This document shows positions 35,910 through 44,750 of a DNA stretch of 64,000 bases, in pieces. Made by a program: the position numbers and the translations under genes. Location of the stretch: positions 569,567-633,566 of the forward strand of contig NZ_BDUB01000001.1 in assembly GCF_002218065.1 (NCBI RefSeq). The letters are read 5' to 3'. Origin of the DNA: Nodularia sp. NIES-3585. Lineage in GTDB: Bacteria; Cyanobacteriota; Cyanobacteriia; Cyanobacteriales; Nostocaceae. Numbering within the stretch: position 1 is the first letter of the stretch; the number at the start of each line of letters is the position of its first letter. The notes under the pieces are model-generated. The model made no database searches and was not told the DNA's origin. It saw only the letters and a list, made by a program, of their open reading frames with translations.

Positions 35910-37277
35910 ATGCCTAGAGCTTCAGTAATTGGATTGGGAAAGTCCGGTGTTGCTACGGCGAGATTGTTGAAACGGGAAGGTTGGGAGGTAGTGCTAAGTG
36001 ATAGTAACACCTCCACCAGCCTCCTCAAACAACAACAAGAACTCGCTACCGAACAAATCACTGTGAAATTAGGACATTCCCTTGATTTAAATGGCACTGA
36101 TTTATCTGATTTAATTGTTGTCAGTCCTGGTGTACCTTGGGATATTCCCGTGTTAGTCAAAGCGCGAGAATTAGGCATTGAAACTATCGGCGAAATGGAA
36201 CTGGCTTGGCGATACTTGCAAGCTTCCCCTTGGGTAGGTATTACTGGCACTAATGGTAAAACTACGACCACAGCCTTGATTGCCGCAATTTTTCAAGCAG
36301 CAGGATTAAATGCCCCTGCCTGTGGTAATATTGGTTATGCTGCCTGTGAAGTTGCCCTATCTGAAAAACTGCCTGACTGGGTGATCGCAGAAATTAGCAG
36401 TTATCAAGCAGAATCTTCAGTTACACTTGCCCCCCGCATTGGCATTTGGACAACGTTTACACCAGACCATCTCGCCCGCCACAAGACTTTAGAAAATTAC
36501 TACAATATCAAAGCTAAGTTATTAAGTCAGTCCCATTTTCAAATATTTAATGGTGATGATCCCTATTTGAATAAAATGGGTATTAGTCATTGGCCGGATG
36601 CTTATTGGACAAGTGTCAAAGGTAAAGATTTTTTAGTTAGTGAACAAGGTTTTTATATTGAAGATGGTTGGGTTGTGGAAAAGTTAAAACCAACCGCTCA
36701 ACCAGAAACTGTTCTCTGGGCCTCAGCTTTGCGAATGGTTGGAGAACATAATCTGCAAAATCTTTTAATGGCTGTTGCAGCTGCGCGGTTAGCAGGAATT
36801 AAACCTGATGCTATTGATACTGCTATTCGCAAATTTTCTGGTGTTCCCCATCGTTTAGAACATATTTGTACTTGGGAAGGGATTGATTTTATTAACGACA
36901 GCAAAGCTACTAATTATGATGCGGCTGAAGTCGGCTTAGTCTCTGTGAATAGTCCAGCGATTTTGATTGCTGGTGGCGAAGCTAAACCGGGTGATGATTC
37001 TGCTTGGTTAAGTAAAATTCAAGCTAAAGCGGCGGCGGTTTTATTAATTGGTAGTGCCGCGCCAGCATTTGCTCAACGTCTGCAAGAGGTGGGTTATAGT
37101 AATTACGAAATTGTGGGAACGATGGAAAAGGCTGTTCCTCGGTCGGCAGAATTAGCTCAGGAATATCACGCGTCTGTGGTGTTGTTATCTCCAGCTTGTG
37201 CAAGTTTTGACCAGTATCCCAATTTTGAGGTGCGGGGTGATGATTTTCGGAATTTGTGTCTAGCTTGGGTGGGGTGA
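35910..37277 (+). CDS. murD: UDP-N-acetylmuramoyl-L-alanine--D-glutamate ligase
   Basis: MurD adds D-glutamate to UDP-MurNAc-L-Ala in peptidoglycan synthesis. I prefer ATG 35910 ([20 protein letters not shown]); GTG 35880 is possible. The product has 455 residues with an N-terminal nucleotide-like domain, the ATP loop '[19 protein letters not shown]', '[13 protein letters not shown]', '[17 protein letters not shown]', the hinge '[17 protein letters not shown]' and '[15 protein letters not shown]'. The C-terminal '[20 protein letters not shown]' is complete. It stands alone, downstream of a dispersed repeat. No sequence oddity. Confidence 0.97.
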   Translation: MPRASVIGLGKSGVATARLLKREGWEVVLSDSNTSTSLLKQQQELATEQITVKLGHSLDLNGTDLSDLIVVSPGVPWDIPVLVKARELGIETIGEMELAWRYLQASPWVGITGTNGKTTTTALIAAIFQAAGLNAPACGNIGYAACEVALSEKLPDWVIAEISSYQAESSVTLAPRIGIWTTFTPDHLARHKTLENYYNIKAKLLSQSHFQIFNGDDPYLNKMGISHWPDAYWTSVKGKDFLVSEQGFYIEDGWVVEKLKPTAQPETVLWASALRMVGEHNLQNLLMAVAAARLAGIKPDAIDTAIRKFSGVPHRLEHICTWEGIDFINDSKATNYDAAEVGLVSVNSPAILIAGGEAKPGDDSAWLSKIQAKAAAVLLIGSAAPAFAQRLQEVGYSNYEIVGTMEKAVPRSAELAQEYHASVVLLSPACASFDQYPNFEVRGDDFRNLCLAWVG

Positions 37278-37540
37278 AAGGTTCACGCAGAGGCGCACCA
37301 GGCGCACAGAGTAAGAAGTGCTATGGCGTAGGCAATCAGAGCTTATGCCTACGGCAAGCTAGGCGAACCCTTTAGCGAAGATACTACGCTGGTACGTGAG
37401 ACTATTCAACTGCATTCCCCTACTACCGAAGAAATAGACAACTGGCAAATGCAATTTTTGGTAGCCAGCAAACAAGACACTTCTTTGAAGAATGATTTAA
37501 ATCATAGCGGAACGACAAACCAATGCTACTGTCTTTGTGA
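37278..37540. other. Repeat-containing spacer between convergent genes
   Basis: The first half holds nested GC-rich palindromes ('GGCGTAGGC...GCCTACGGC', 'GCGAAGATACTACGC'). The second half has a short plus-strand frame without a start codon that I do not consider a gene. Confidence 0.45.
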
Positions 37541-38320
37541 TTATATTGCTAATGCCCGCTTTTTTAATTGTAGTTCCACGCGATCGCCTGGCTTGGGTTC
37601 CATAACTCGTGTAGTCAGATTGTGCTGATTTAGTAAAGAAATAAACTCCTCTGCACTTCCTTCAGCCTTTAAGAAGCTCGTCAGCAAACCTTCAAAGATG
37701 ACATCTCCACCCGCAGCAGTGGGAAGCATGATTTGTGGTTGTAACCACTGTGCAACTTCCAACGCACTCTTTCTACCTTTAATAATTGGCACACCTAAAG
37801 GTAATGTCACATTAACAATTGGGGTAATCACCACATCCACCGGTGCAAACTGTTTGACTTCCGGGGAATGCGACCCATGAGGCTCATAGTAAAGTGTCAA
37901 ACCACTAGTTACTTCTTTGAGAAAATAACCATTTTCCACAAGGTTGTATCCCACTGTAGACCCAGGAACAGCGGTGATTTCCACTTGCTCATTCAAGTTG
38001 AAAGTTTCACCATGAGCTAGAGATGTTACGGAAGTATAACCTAAACCCGGTAATAATTTTGCCGCATTGGGAGAACCCACAACTTTAATTTGGTGGTTCA
38101 GTTGCTTCAGAGTTTCTGGATGAGCATGATCTTCTAAACCCTGAGACAGCAAAATCAAATCAATATTCTCTGGTATAGGGCGTTCTTGTGTCCGAGAACC
38201 TCTGAAAAACCAATCCAAATTGCCAAAAGTTAAGGAACCAACCAGCCAAGGGTCAAGTAGTATGCGTTGATTGCCGATTTCCAGTAGCCAACTATTGCTG
38301 TCTAACCAAGTTAAGTACAT
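37541..38320 (-). CDS. MBL-fold hydrolase-like protein with degenerate metal site
   Basis: The 259-residue protein (ATG 38320) has the metallo-beta-lactamase layout: 'LTWLDSNSWLLEIGNQRILL', 'DPWLVGSLTFGN', 'NIDLILLSQGLEDHAHPETL', 'YYEPHGSHSPEV' and 'VIKGRKSALEVAQWLQP'-like downstream segments. The canonical HxHxDH motif reads QGLEDH, so the first two metal-binding histidines are missing while Asp-His remain. I recall similar changes in cyanobacterial and plant relatives, so this may be a family feature rather than a defect. The reaction is unknown. It is followed upstream by the NTF2-like gene on the same strand. Confidence 0.82.
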   Translation of the reverse strand: MYLTWLDSNSWLLEIGNQRILLDPWLVGSLTFGNLDWFFRGSRTQERPIPENIDLILLSQGLEDHAHPETLKQLNHQIKVVGSPNAAKLLPGLGYTSVTSLAHGETFNLNEQVEITAVPGSTVGYNLVENGYFLKEVTSGLTLYYEPHGSHSPEVKQFAPVDVVITPIVNVTLPLGVPIIKGRKSALEVAQWLQPQIMLPTAAGGDVIFEGLLTSFLKAEGSAEEFISLLNQHNLTTRVMEPKPGDRVELQLKKRALAI

Positions 38321-38383
38321 AACCAAATTAAAAATAACATCTCCCTATATTATGGATGGGTTTAACTCCCTACTGCTGAAAAT

Positions 38384-38770
38384 TTAAGACCGTAGTTGCG
38401 CCACCATACTTGCTGGATTCCAATAAGCGCGAGTTGTTTGAATCTTACCAGATGCGTTAATTTCAAAAATTGTAATTCCTTCAAAGGTGACCGACTTACC
38501 TTTCTTACTCACACCTTGCATAGTCCATTTTACCGCCGCCTCATTACCACCAAAGAAGATATGCTCAGTTTTTGGTTCTAATTTGTCAAAAAATGCTTGT
38601 AACTGCCCCATAAACTCGCGATATCCTTCATGCACTTTTGCAGGTGGTTCACCAACCGGGTCATGACTGATAGCATCTTCAGCAAAATTCTCCACCCAGC
38701 CGTCTGGATTCATAGCTGCAATGTTAGCAAAATAAGCAGAGACAATTGTTTCAATAGATTCGTGTGACAT
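38384..38770 (-). CDS. NTF2-like/SnoaL-like domain protein
   Basis: The 128-residue product folds as a small cone-shaped NTF2-like domain, with 'ETIVSAYFANIAAMNPDGWV', 'FAEDAISHDPVGEPPAKVHE' and 'GITIFEINASGKIQTTRAYW'. The family includes steroid isomerases, polyketide cyclases and many unknown proteins; a conserved Asp ('AISHDPVGE') sits in the cavity position. Nothing shows a substrate. It lies about 60 bases upstream of the MBL-fold gene and may be co-transcribed with it. Confidence 0.85.
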   Translation of the reverse strand: MSHESIETIVSAYFANIAAMNPDGWVENFAEDAISHDPVGEPPAKVHEGYREFMGQLQAFFDKLEPKTEHIFFGGNEAAVKWTMQGVSKKGKSVTFEGITIFEINASGKIQTTRAYWNPASMVAQLRS

Positions 38771-38859
38771 GATGCGATTCTTTTAGTAGTAGGTCACAAA
38801 CAGTTGTTAATTATACAGCGAATTAACACACACACATGAATTTTCCACTTTAGACAAAG

Positions 38860-38979
38860 ACTCGAACGTAGAACGGAAACTCCTAGGAGTAAGTAGAGTC
38901 TTAGAAACAAGAAGCCCTCGAAGTGATTTTGGGAATCCCACGCCTTCAAGGGTGTGAGAAGTTGACATACTCACCGCCC
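38860..38979 (-). ncRNA. Candidate omega-RNA/right-end region of the tnpB element
   Basis: Downstream of the tnpB stop codon the minus strand reads through two hairpins: CACCGC...GCGGTG (about 38971-38992 region) and CACACCCTTGAAGGCGTG. IS200/IS605 right ends of this kind usually serve as the guide (omega) RNA of TnpB. The sequence TTGACATACTCACCGC matches the layout of the relic element end at 44230 (TTGACACTCCCCGC). Boundaries are approximate. Confidence 0.4.
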
Positions 38980-40158
38980 TTAAAGTGCGGTGATTCTTGA
39001 CGACTCACTGCAACTTGCTACCGGAGTAGTCTGATAGTCGCTCCTCGTCCATTTAAGGTCGTGCCGATGCCCCATGCCGACCATTTCTATATTTTTAGAA
39101 GCATTTTCATCCCTGTCCTGTTCAGCATTGCAATTTAAACACAGCACTGAACGGATAGAAAGATCCACTTTACCCCACCTATACCCACAACAAGAACAAG
39201 TCTGACTAGTGGGTTCCCATCGGTTAATGACTCTGAAATCACGATGAAGTTTTTCAGCTTTAGCCTCGCAAAATACCCGGAATTCTCGCCATCCCTGTAA
39301 ACTAATTGCTCTTGCCAGTTTACGATTTCTGACCATTCCTGACACATTCAAATCTTCCAAAACAATTGCTTGGTTGTCGCTAACTACTTTAGTTGATAGT
39401 TTGTGTAGGAAATCTTGACGAGTATCCGCAATTTCATTATGCAGTTTAGCAATTTGAATTCGGGTTTTATTTCTACGCCTTGAGTCCTTTTGCTGTCGGG
39501 CTAATTGGCGCTGCTTGCGCCGAATTTGTTGATCCAACCTTGAGTAATCAGGGCTAATAGCTTTATCCCCGTTACTCATTACAGCAAAAGTTTTTATCCC
39601 TAAATCAATACCAATGCTTTGGTTCTTGGCATCAATTTGAATAGGTTCAATTTCTACTACAAAGCTCAAAAAATAGCGGTTAGCATAGTCTTTTACGACA
39701 GTACAAGAAGTAGGTGCAGAAGGTAGTTGTCTAGACCAGATGGGCTTAACATTGCCGATTTTTGCCAGATACACCTGATTACCTTTGACTGAGAATCCGC
39801 CGATTCTAAAACGTGCAGATTGTTGGTTTGTCTTTTTCTTGAATTTTGGGCTACCAACTTTTTTGCCTTTGCGCTTACCCTTAAGGGAATCGAAAAAGTT
39901 TTTGTAAGCAACACCTAAATCAGCTACCGATTGTTGCAACGGGATGTTGGAAACATCAGATAACCACAAACGTTCATCAGTCTTTTTAGCCTGCGTAATC
40001 ACCAACTTTTGCAAGTCGTTGTTCCTTGGCAGTTTCTCCGATTTTATACAAATAGCCAAAGCATCATTCCAAACTACGCGCACACAACCAAACAACTGAG
40101 CTAGAAGCCGTTGCTGTTGATTTGTTGGGTAGAATCGGAACTTATATCTGGCTTTCAC
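38980..40158 (-). CDS. tnpB: RNA-guided endonuclease TnpB (IS200/IS605-type element)
   Basis: I start at GTG 40158 (VKARYKFRFYPTNQQQRLLA) because a GAAGGA site lies 7 bases upstream and TnpB normally begins with this motif; in-frame ATGs at 40194 and 40218 exist. The 392-residue protein has all catalytic parts: RuvC Asp in 'SIGIDLGIKTFAVMSNG', Glu in 'IVLEDLNVSGM', the zinc ribbon 'CSCCGYRWGKVD...CLNCNAEQDRD' and the final Asp in 'QDRDENASKNI'. TnpB cleaves DNA guided by an RNA from the element's end. No tnpA transposase is present, so the element is of the tnpB-only type. It seems intact. Confidence 0.95.
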   Translation of the reverse strand: MKARYKFRFYPTNQQQRLLAQLFGCVRVVWNDALAICIKSEKLPRNNDLQKLVITQAKKTDERLWLSDVSNIPLQQSVADLGVAYKNFFDSLKGKRKGKKVGSPKFKKKTNQQSARFRIGGFSVKGNQVYLAKIGNVKPIWSRQLPSAPTSCTVVKDYANRYFLSFVVEIEPIQIDAKNQSIGIDLGIKTFAVMSNGDKAISPDYSRLDQQIRRKQRQLARQQKDSRRRNKTRIQIAKLHNEIADTRQDFLHKLSTKVVSDNQAIVLEDLNVSGMVRNRKLARAISLQGWREFRVFCEAKAEKLHRDFRVINRWEPTSQTCSCCGYRWGKVDLSIRSVLCLNCNAEQDRDENASKNIEMVGMGHRHDLKWTRSDYQTTPVASCSESSRITAL

Positions 40159-40210
40159 TATTTTTCCTTCAAAACTGCTAGTATTGTATATCATATAAAA
40201 ATACAATGCT

Positions 40211-40351
40211 ATGAACAAAAGTGTATTTTTTCGATTAACCGAGGAAGAATTGGTGCATCTCGAAAGTTACTGCCAGGTGACTCAGAGAACGAAATCTGAT
40301 GTACTTAGAGATTTGATTAGAAAACTCAAAACAAATAAAAAGCCGTCCTAG
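40211..40351 (+). CDS. Small ribbon-helix-helix (CopG-like) protein
   Basis: The 46-residue product (MNKSVFFRLTEEELVHLESY, ending LIRKLKTNKKPS) has the ribbon-helix-helix layout: an N-terminal strand 'KSVFFRLT', helix 'EEELVHLESYC' and helix 'KSDVLRDLIRKL'. It is divergent from tnpB, with about 50 bases between the two preferred starts, so it is well placed to repress tnpB; similar small genes next to tnpB are common in cyanobacteria. Its stop codon lies inside the terminal hairpin of the element, showing that it belongs to the element. Confidence 0.72.
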   Translation: MNKSVFFRLTEEELVHLESYCQVTQRTKSDVLRDLIRKLKTNKKPS

Positions 40352-40363
40352 AAGGACGGGGCT
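40341..40363 (+). terminator. Terminal hairpin of the tnpB element
   Basis: AGCCGTCCT and AGGACGGGGCT form a hairpin that includes the stop codon of the RHH gene. A nearly identical hairpin (AAAGCCGTCGTAGAACGACGGGGCTTT) occurs at 44593-44619 at the end of the relic element, both followed by CCC...TTTTCGGT. Confidence 0.6.
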
Positions 40364-40398
40364 TGTATCCCCTTATTTTCGGTCAATAGGAGAAAAAC

Positions 40399-40788
40399 GT
40401 GAAAAAAGCTGTTCTTGCAAAAATATTCATTTCATCACTAAGTTGCTTAACTTTATTTGTCCCCAGTCAAGCTTCTGCTCAGTTTTTACCACAACCCTGG
40501 GTTTCTGTTGGTGGAAAAGATGGCGATGTTACCTATGCTGTAGGAGTGAGAGCTTTAGATTTGGGGGTGGAGGTAGGAAGTGGACCTGATGGTGCTGTGG
40601 GAGGCGATGTTTTGAAATTTCTAAGTTTGCCAGTAATTTCACCTTATGTAGGACTTGGCTGGTATTCAGAAGATAAGGGAGTTGCTTTTTCTGGTGGTGT
40701 TCAGGTAGGTGCTACCGATAACGTTTTTATGGGTGCTGGTTATAATTCTGTTAGAGGTTTCAACGGTCAACTAGGGATAAAGTTTTAA
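40399..40788 (+). CDS. Exported hypothetical protein, beta-strand rich
   Basis: The 129-residue product starts at GTG 40399 after a TAGGAGAA ribosome binding site. Residues 1-28 form a clear Sec signal peptide (KKAVLAKIF...VPSQASAQ). The mature 100 residues are Gly- and aromatic-rich with alternating strands ('WVSVGGKDGDVTYAVGVRAL', 'ISPYVGLGWYSEDKGVAFSG') and end in 'GFNGQLGIKF' with a terminal Phe, as in small outer-membrane beta-barrel proteins. A small outer-membrane or periplasmic protein is likely; no known family is recognised. Confidence 0.72.
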   Translation: MKKAVLAKIFISSLSCLTLFVPSQASAQFLPQPWVSVGGKDGDVTYAVGVRALDLGVEVGSGPDGAVGGDVLKFLSLPVISPYVGLGWYSEDKGVAFSGGVQVGATDNVFMGAGYNSVRGFNGQLGIKF

Positions 40789-40816
40789 TTTTTGTAGTTA
40801 CTAATTTAACAACGAA

Positions 40817-40866
40817 GCAATACCTCAGTTCGTCTTTTTAGGCTAAGTGAGGTATTTTGCTTTTCG
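40817..40866 (+). terminator. Terminator after the exported protein gene
   Basis: AATACCTCA (40819-40827) pairs with TGAGGTATT (40848-40856), followed by TTGCTTTTCGG. It begins about 30 bases after the stop codon. Confidence 0.65.
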
Positions 40867-40888
40867 GTATAAATATTTTTTGAACTGT

Positions 40889-40993
40889 TATAGCTGGGGA
40901 GTGGGGAGTAGGGAGTGGGGAGTGGGTTAAAACCCTTTTGGTGTCTAAGCTTGATTATCCGTTTATGTCTTAACCTCCTTGGCGGTTGCTATA
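40889..40993 (+). repeat. TATAGC-bounded dispersed repeat, copy 3
   Basis: A 105-base copy in the same orientation as copy 1, starting TATAGCTGGGGAGT and ending GGCGGTTGCTATA, with the GGGTTAAAACCC palindrome. The remaining gap to 41271 contains half of the ACTTTAGTCCT/GACTACG-type palindrome (about 41155-41210). Confidence 0.78.
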
Positions 40994-41271
40994 ACTTAAT
41001 TTCTTTTACAAAAATGTTTCTTAAGGTAGTAGTATGGGCAGTGGTTACTAATTTTATTAATAAAAAAAATGAGATTAGTATATCGTGACTCCCTGATGAC
41101 CAGCTACTACGCATCTTTGCCAGAAGTAATATTAAAGTTCGCATGAATTTTAGCTCTTAGTAATTGCTCTCAGCCCTGAATTCAGGACTAAATTACTGAC
41201 TACGTAACCTTTGATTATTTACGCCGACTTACTTACGCTGAGAATTTTATTGACTGAATAGGAATATCTTT

Positions 41272-43626
41272 ATGGAGCCAGGATTAAGATTACTCACTCA
41301 ATTGGTGATCGAGTTCACACCTATGATTGTCACCCTGATCCAAAAGCGAACTGAAGAAAGCCTCACTACAAGCAATTTTCAATTTCCTCAAGTAATTGAA
41401 AAATTTATCCAAACTGTAAATTTACCCCAGCAAAGGGATAGTGTGATTACAGGATTTGAACAACAAAAAATTCTGCAACAAGAATTGGCTATTTACCAAC
41501 GTGAAACACAGTTGCAAATAGCAACCCAAACACGAGAAACATCTCTGAAATTGCCAGAAATTTCCCAAATTTTTGATAGCTGGCCTTTGAGACTATATCC
41601 TTCTCAAATTTTAGATTCTGGGACTAATTATCAACGTACTCCACTGAAAATTTTTATAGCTCCTCCACAAATTAAGTTTGACGAATTTGACCAGAAAAAT
41701 CAGGAAAATTCGGAAATAGAGCTAATATTGGCTGAGGGTTTACGAGAGTTTCTGCACAAACATTACTCGCTCCACAGTTCCATTAGACCCACAGAACTTT
41801 TAGCAGGCGCTTGGGATAGTAAACGATTTCATAGTGAATCTAGTATCAAAGCTTTGTTTGGAATGTTAAAAACAGAGCCGATTTTGATTTTAGAATCAGA
41901 GCATGAAGGGGATTATCTAAATTTCCGAATTGCCTATTGGGGATTAGGTCAGGAAACCTATTACTATAAAACAATCTTTCGTCTACCTTATCAAGAAATT
42001 TTACAAGAATCTGCCAAAAGCCGGGCTTTAGAATGGAGAAAGATTAGAAATGAACTCCTATTAATGGGGGAAGATATCGCCGAAATCAATCATTTAGGCA
42101 AAGATAATGTCTTTAATCTGGGAATTTTAGAAAAGGCAGAAAAATGGCAGGATAAAGGGATTGACATTAGTCAATTATCCTTAAAATATCAAGTTAATCA
42201 TCAGGACTTAGAAAAACTTTCCCAGGTGTTAATTAACTGTCACTGTTTAGTTGCTGCTTGGGTAGCTGATGCTTATCACCTAGTTGACTATGATGTGCCG
42301 CCCTTATTACCAGAGGTGCTGCCCAGTTTACTTAAAGAAACTTTTAACTTACAATCTGTACAGGAACTTTTGCGGGTATACGCTACAGGCTATCAGCAAG
42401 TTTACCAAGCTTTAGAACTTGAGCGTCGTTACTGGGTTCCAGAGTTGGCTTTGCAATTAGCCCAAAGTTTATCTCATTTACCTGACCCCTCTTGGGCGCA
42501 GTCACAGGTTGATTACTCTATCAACACATGGTTGGAATTGCGTCAAGTGTCACGACAGGATTTGATTAATCCTTTAGAAGCAATGCAATCAGCTGTCAAG
42601 ATAGAAGACAAAGCATATCTGGAAAAGTTAAAAGCATATTTTATTACGGTGGGCGCTCGCCAAAGTATTTCTGATGTAGATCAGCTTTTAGATACAATCA
42701 CTCATCTCCAGCAGCAATTTAGCCTAGCATCCCCCTCTGTGAGTTATACCCTGAGGGTACATTCGGGAAAAGTCGCATCTGTGGTTATTAGTTCCGATGG
42801 TGAGGTTTTAGTCAGTGGCTGTGCTGACAAAACTATTAATCTCTGGAATCTTCATACTGGCAAACAAATTCGCACCATCACAGGTAATAAAGATAAAATT
42901 TCATCGGTTGCGGTTAGTCCTGATAGTAATTTCCTGGCGGTTGGTAGTTGTGAACATCCCAGGAGTAATGTTAAAGTCTGGAACTTAAAAACAGGTAAAC
43001 TACTGCATACCCTTCTAGGACATCAACAACCTGTTAATGTCGTAACAATTAGCCCAGATGGGCAGATTATCGCCAGTGGAAGTAATAAAATCAAAATCTG
43101 GCATCTGCATACAGGCGAGCGTATTTGTACACTTTGGCACACATTTGCTGTCCATGCGATCGCTATTAGCCGCGATGGTACAATCCTCGCCAGTGGTAGC
43201 GCTGATAGCAAAATCAGACTATGGAACCCACGCACAGGTGATCCCTTACGTACTCTTGTTGGTCACTCAGGTGAGGTAAAATCAATTGCCATGAGTCCTG
43301 ATGGTCAACTCCTCTTTAGTGGTAGTGCGGACAAAACTATTAAAATTTGGCATTTAACCTCAGGTAAACTGATGCATACATTAAGTAGTCACTCAGATGA
43401 GGTGAAATCATTAGCCATTAGTCCTGATGGCAAAACCCTCTTCAGTGCTAGTGCGGACACAACTATCAAACTTTGGCAACTTTCTACAGGTGAAGTCCTG
43501 CAAACTTTGACTGGACATTCAGAAACTGTGAATACTATTTGTTTGAGTCCAAATGGTCAGTTACTCGCCAGTGGTAGTGCGGACAAAACTATCAAAATTT
43601 GGCAAATTGCTGCTGATTGCAAATGA
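41272..43626 (+). CDS. WD40 repeat protein with unknown N-terminal domain
   Basis: The 784-residue protein has a C-terminal seven-bladed WD40 propeller (about residues 490-784) with repeats such as 'VNTICLSPNGQLLASGSADK' and 'TIKIWHLTSGKLMHTLSSHS'. The N-terminal 490 residues are not a family I know. They contain a segment 'LLAGAWDSKRFHSESSIKAL' followed by 'ILILESEHEGDYLNFRIAYW', helical stretches, and no Walker A motif, so it is not a typical NACHT or STAND ATPase. Cytoplasmic scaffold or sensor is the most one can say. It is monocistronic; a gene fragment follows at 43653. Confidence 0.85.
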   Translation: MEPGLRLLTQLVIEFTPMIVTLIQKRTEESLTTSNFQFPQVIEKFIQTVNLPQQRDSVITGFEQQKILQQELAIYQRETQLQIATQTRETSLKLPEISQIFDSWPLRLYPSQILDSGTNYQRTPLKIFIAPPQIKFDEFDQKNQENSEIELILAEGLREFLHKHYSLHSSIRPTELLAGAWDSKRFHSESSIKALFGMLKTEPILILESEHEGDYLNFRIAYWGLGQETYYYKTIFRLPYQEILQESAKSRALEWRKIRNELLLMGEDIAEINHLGKDNVFNLGILEKAEKWQDKGIDISQLSLKYQVNHQDLEKLSQVLINCHCLVAAWVADAYHLVDYDVPPLLPEVLPSLLKETFNLQSVQELLRVYATGYQQVYQALELERRYWVPELALQLAQSLSHLPDPSWAQSQVDYSINTWLELRQVSRQDLINPLEAMQSAVKIEDKAYLEKLKAYFITVGARQSISDVDQLLDTITHLQQQFSLASPSVSYTLRVHSGKVASVVISSDGEVLVSGCADKTINLWNLHTGKQIRTITGNKDKISSVAVSPDSNFLAVGSCEHPRSNVKVWNLKTGKLLHTLLGHQQPVNVVTISPDGQIIASGSNKIKIWHLHTGERICTLWHTFAVHAIAISRDGTILASGSADSKIRLWNPRTGDPLRTLVGHSGEVKSIAMSPDGQLLFSGSADKTIKIWHLTSGKLMHTLSSHSDEVKSLAISPDGKTLFSASADTTIKLWQLSTGEVLQTLTGHSETVNTICLSPNGQLLASGSADKTIKIWQIAADCK

Positions 43627-43652
43627 CAGTTGAGGGTGCGGAATGTGGGTAA

Positions 43653-43838
43653 AATCGCAAAACGCTGCGTGGTCTAGCTGGTGGCTTAGGCAGCAAGCTT
43701 TCTAAGTACAAACATTTAGGTAAAGCTGGTAGTCAAGCATACTTAGGGGTTCTTGAGCAAATTACAGCCAGAGCTAAAATCAAAGCTTTAGCCCGTTCTA
43801 TTGAAACACTCAACCAGGGTTTGAAAGATTTACTTTAA
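43653..43838 (+). pseudogene. Gene fragment (C-terminal remnant)
   Basis: A 61-codon open stretch has no start codon (TAA lies directly upstream) but reads like real protein: 'TLRGLAGGLGSKLSKYKHLG' then 'AYLGVLEQITARAKIKALAR' and 'SIETLNQGLKDLL' before the stop. It is probably the 3' remnant of a deleted gene. The rest of the gap to 44230 is AT-rich and shows no gene. Confidence 0.45.
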
Positions 43839-44230
43839 CAAACCTCTAAATACAAAAAATGATGGCTAGTGGTTCGCCACCTCTATTCACGAACAACTTT
43901 TTCTTTTCCACATCCTGTGAAAAGTCAGAGTAGACAGTAATGTAAACAAATATTTATATTTTTTGAAAGACAAATATTTACTTATGATTGCTGAAATTAA
44001 AGCTGAGTAAGGGGCAGAAAGTATTAAGTTAAAGAGTTTATATTTTCTTATGTTTAAGTAGTATCAAAAATTTACTGATGCTGCTACTATGCTATTAAAT
44101 GCTGCTCTGATGATTTGTACGAGTAACAAACATATAGCATTTCCCAGTCTAATGAAATAATCTGATTAAGATATAGCTATGCATCTACTCAAGGGTAAGT
44201 TAGTTCCGAAGTTGTGGAAAGGCGCTTATT

Positions 44231-44410
44231 TGACACTCCCCGCGATAAATCGACGGGGATTCTTGGTTCAACGAAACCACTTAACCTAGAGTCCTTGCGT
44301 TGTCTAAACCAGAGGTGGGATTCTCCCCAAGCGTTAATTCGGGTATGCCCTACCCTATTTGCATGAGTGCAAGTCCTGTTTCGTTTGAAACAAATTGTTT
44401 CAAAATGCTG
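44231..44410 (-). pseudogene. Decayed tnpB 3' fragment
   Basis: On the minus strand one frame reads 'ILKQFVSNETGLALMQIG', stop, 'GIPELTLGENPTSGLDNART', stop, 'VVSLNQESPSIYRGE'. The 'SLNQESP' ending and the 'NILKQ...GLAL' pattern are those of cyanobacterial TnpB C-termini. Two in-frame stops and the absence of upstream domains show that it is dead. The TGACACTCCCCGC end follows. Confidence 0.55.
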
Positions 44411-44640
44411 ATTCGTCTAGCCCCTATTAATCTTTTACATACTGCTAGGAGGAAACTAGAACAATGCAGTAGAACCGCATAGATTCAATTATCAAGGTTC
44501 AGGCTTTGTCTTTCGACAGATAGGTTTTTTAAGTGGTTGATTACCTTCCCACTACAACTACTATAGCAGCACCTTAGTACATTAATGAATTAAAAGCCGT
44601 CGTAGAACGACGGGGCTTTAAACCCAATTTTTCGGTAATA
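44231..44640 (-). mobile_element. Internally deleted tnpB-type element
   Basis: The segment keeps both element ends: the TTGACACTCCCCGC...CGGGGATTCTTGG hairpin at the right-end side (44230-44266) and the AGCCGTCGTAGAACGACGGGGCT hairpin (about 44594-44618) at the other. Both match the ends of the intact tnpB element at 38962-40380 and have the same orientation. Only about 400 bases lie between, including the tnpB fragment. Confidence 0.55.
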
Positions 44641-44750
44641 AATATCAGGAGTTAACATTGCTTCCTAGACTATAACCAAATCAGCTATCTCAGACTTGGT
44701 TAATTAATTCACAACTACCAGAACCAATCCAACCAAAAAAGTTTTTAAAT

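Noticed and set aside
37381-37630. Plus-strand frame reading 'TIQLHSPTTEEIDNWQMQFL' in the murD/MBL gap
   Set aside because: Lacks a start codon, begins in repeat DNA and runs into the convergent gene; too weak to call a pseudogene.
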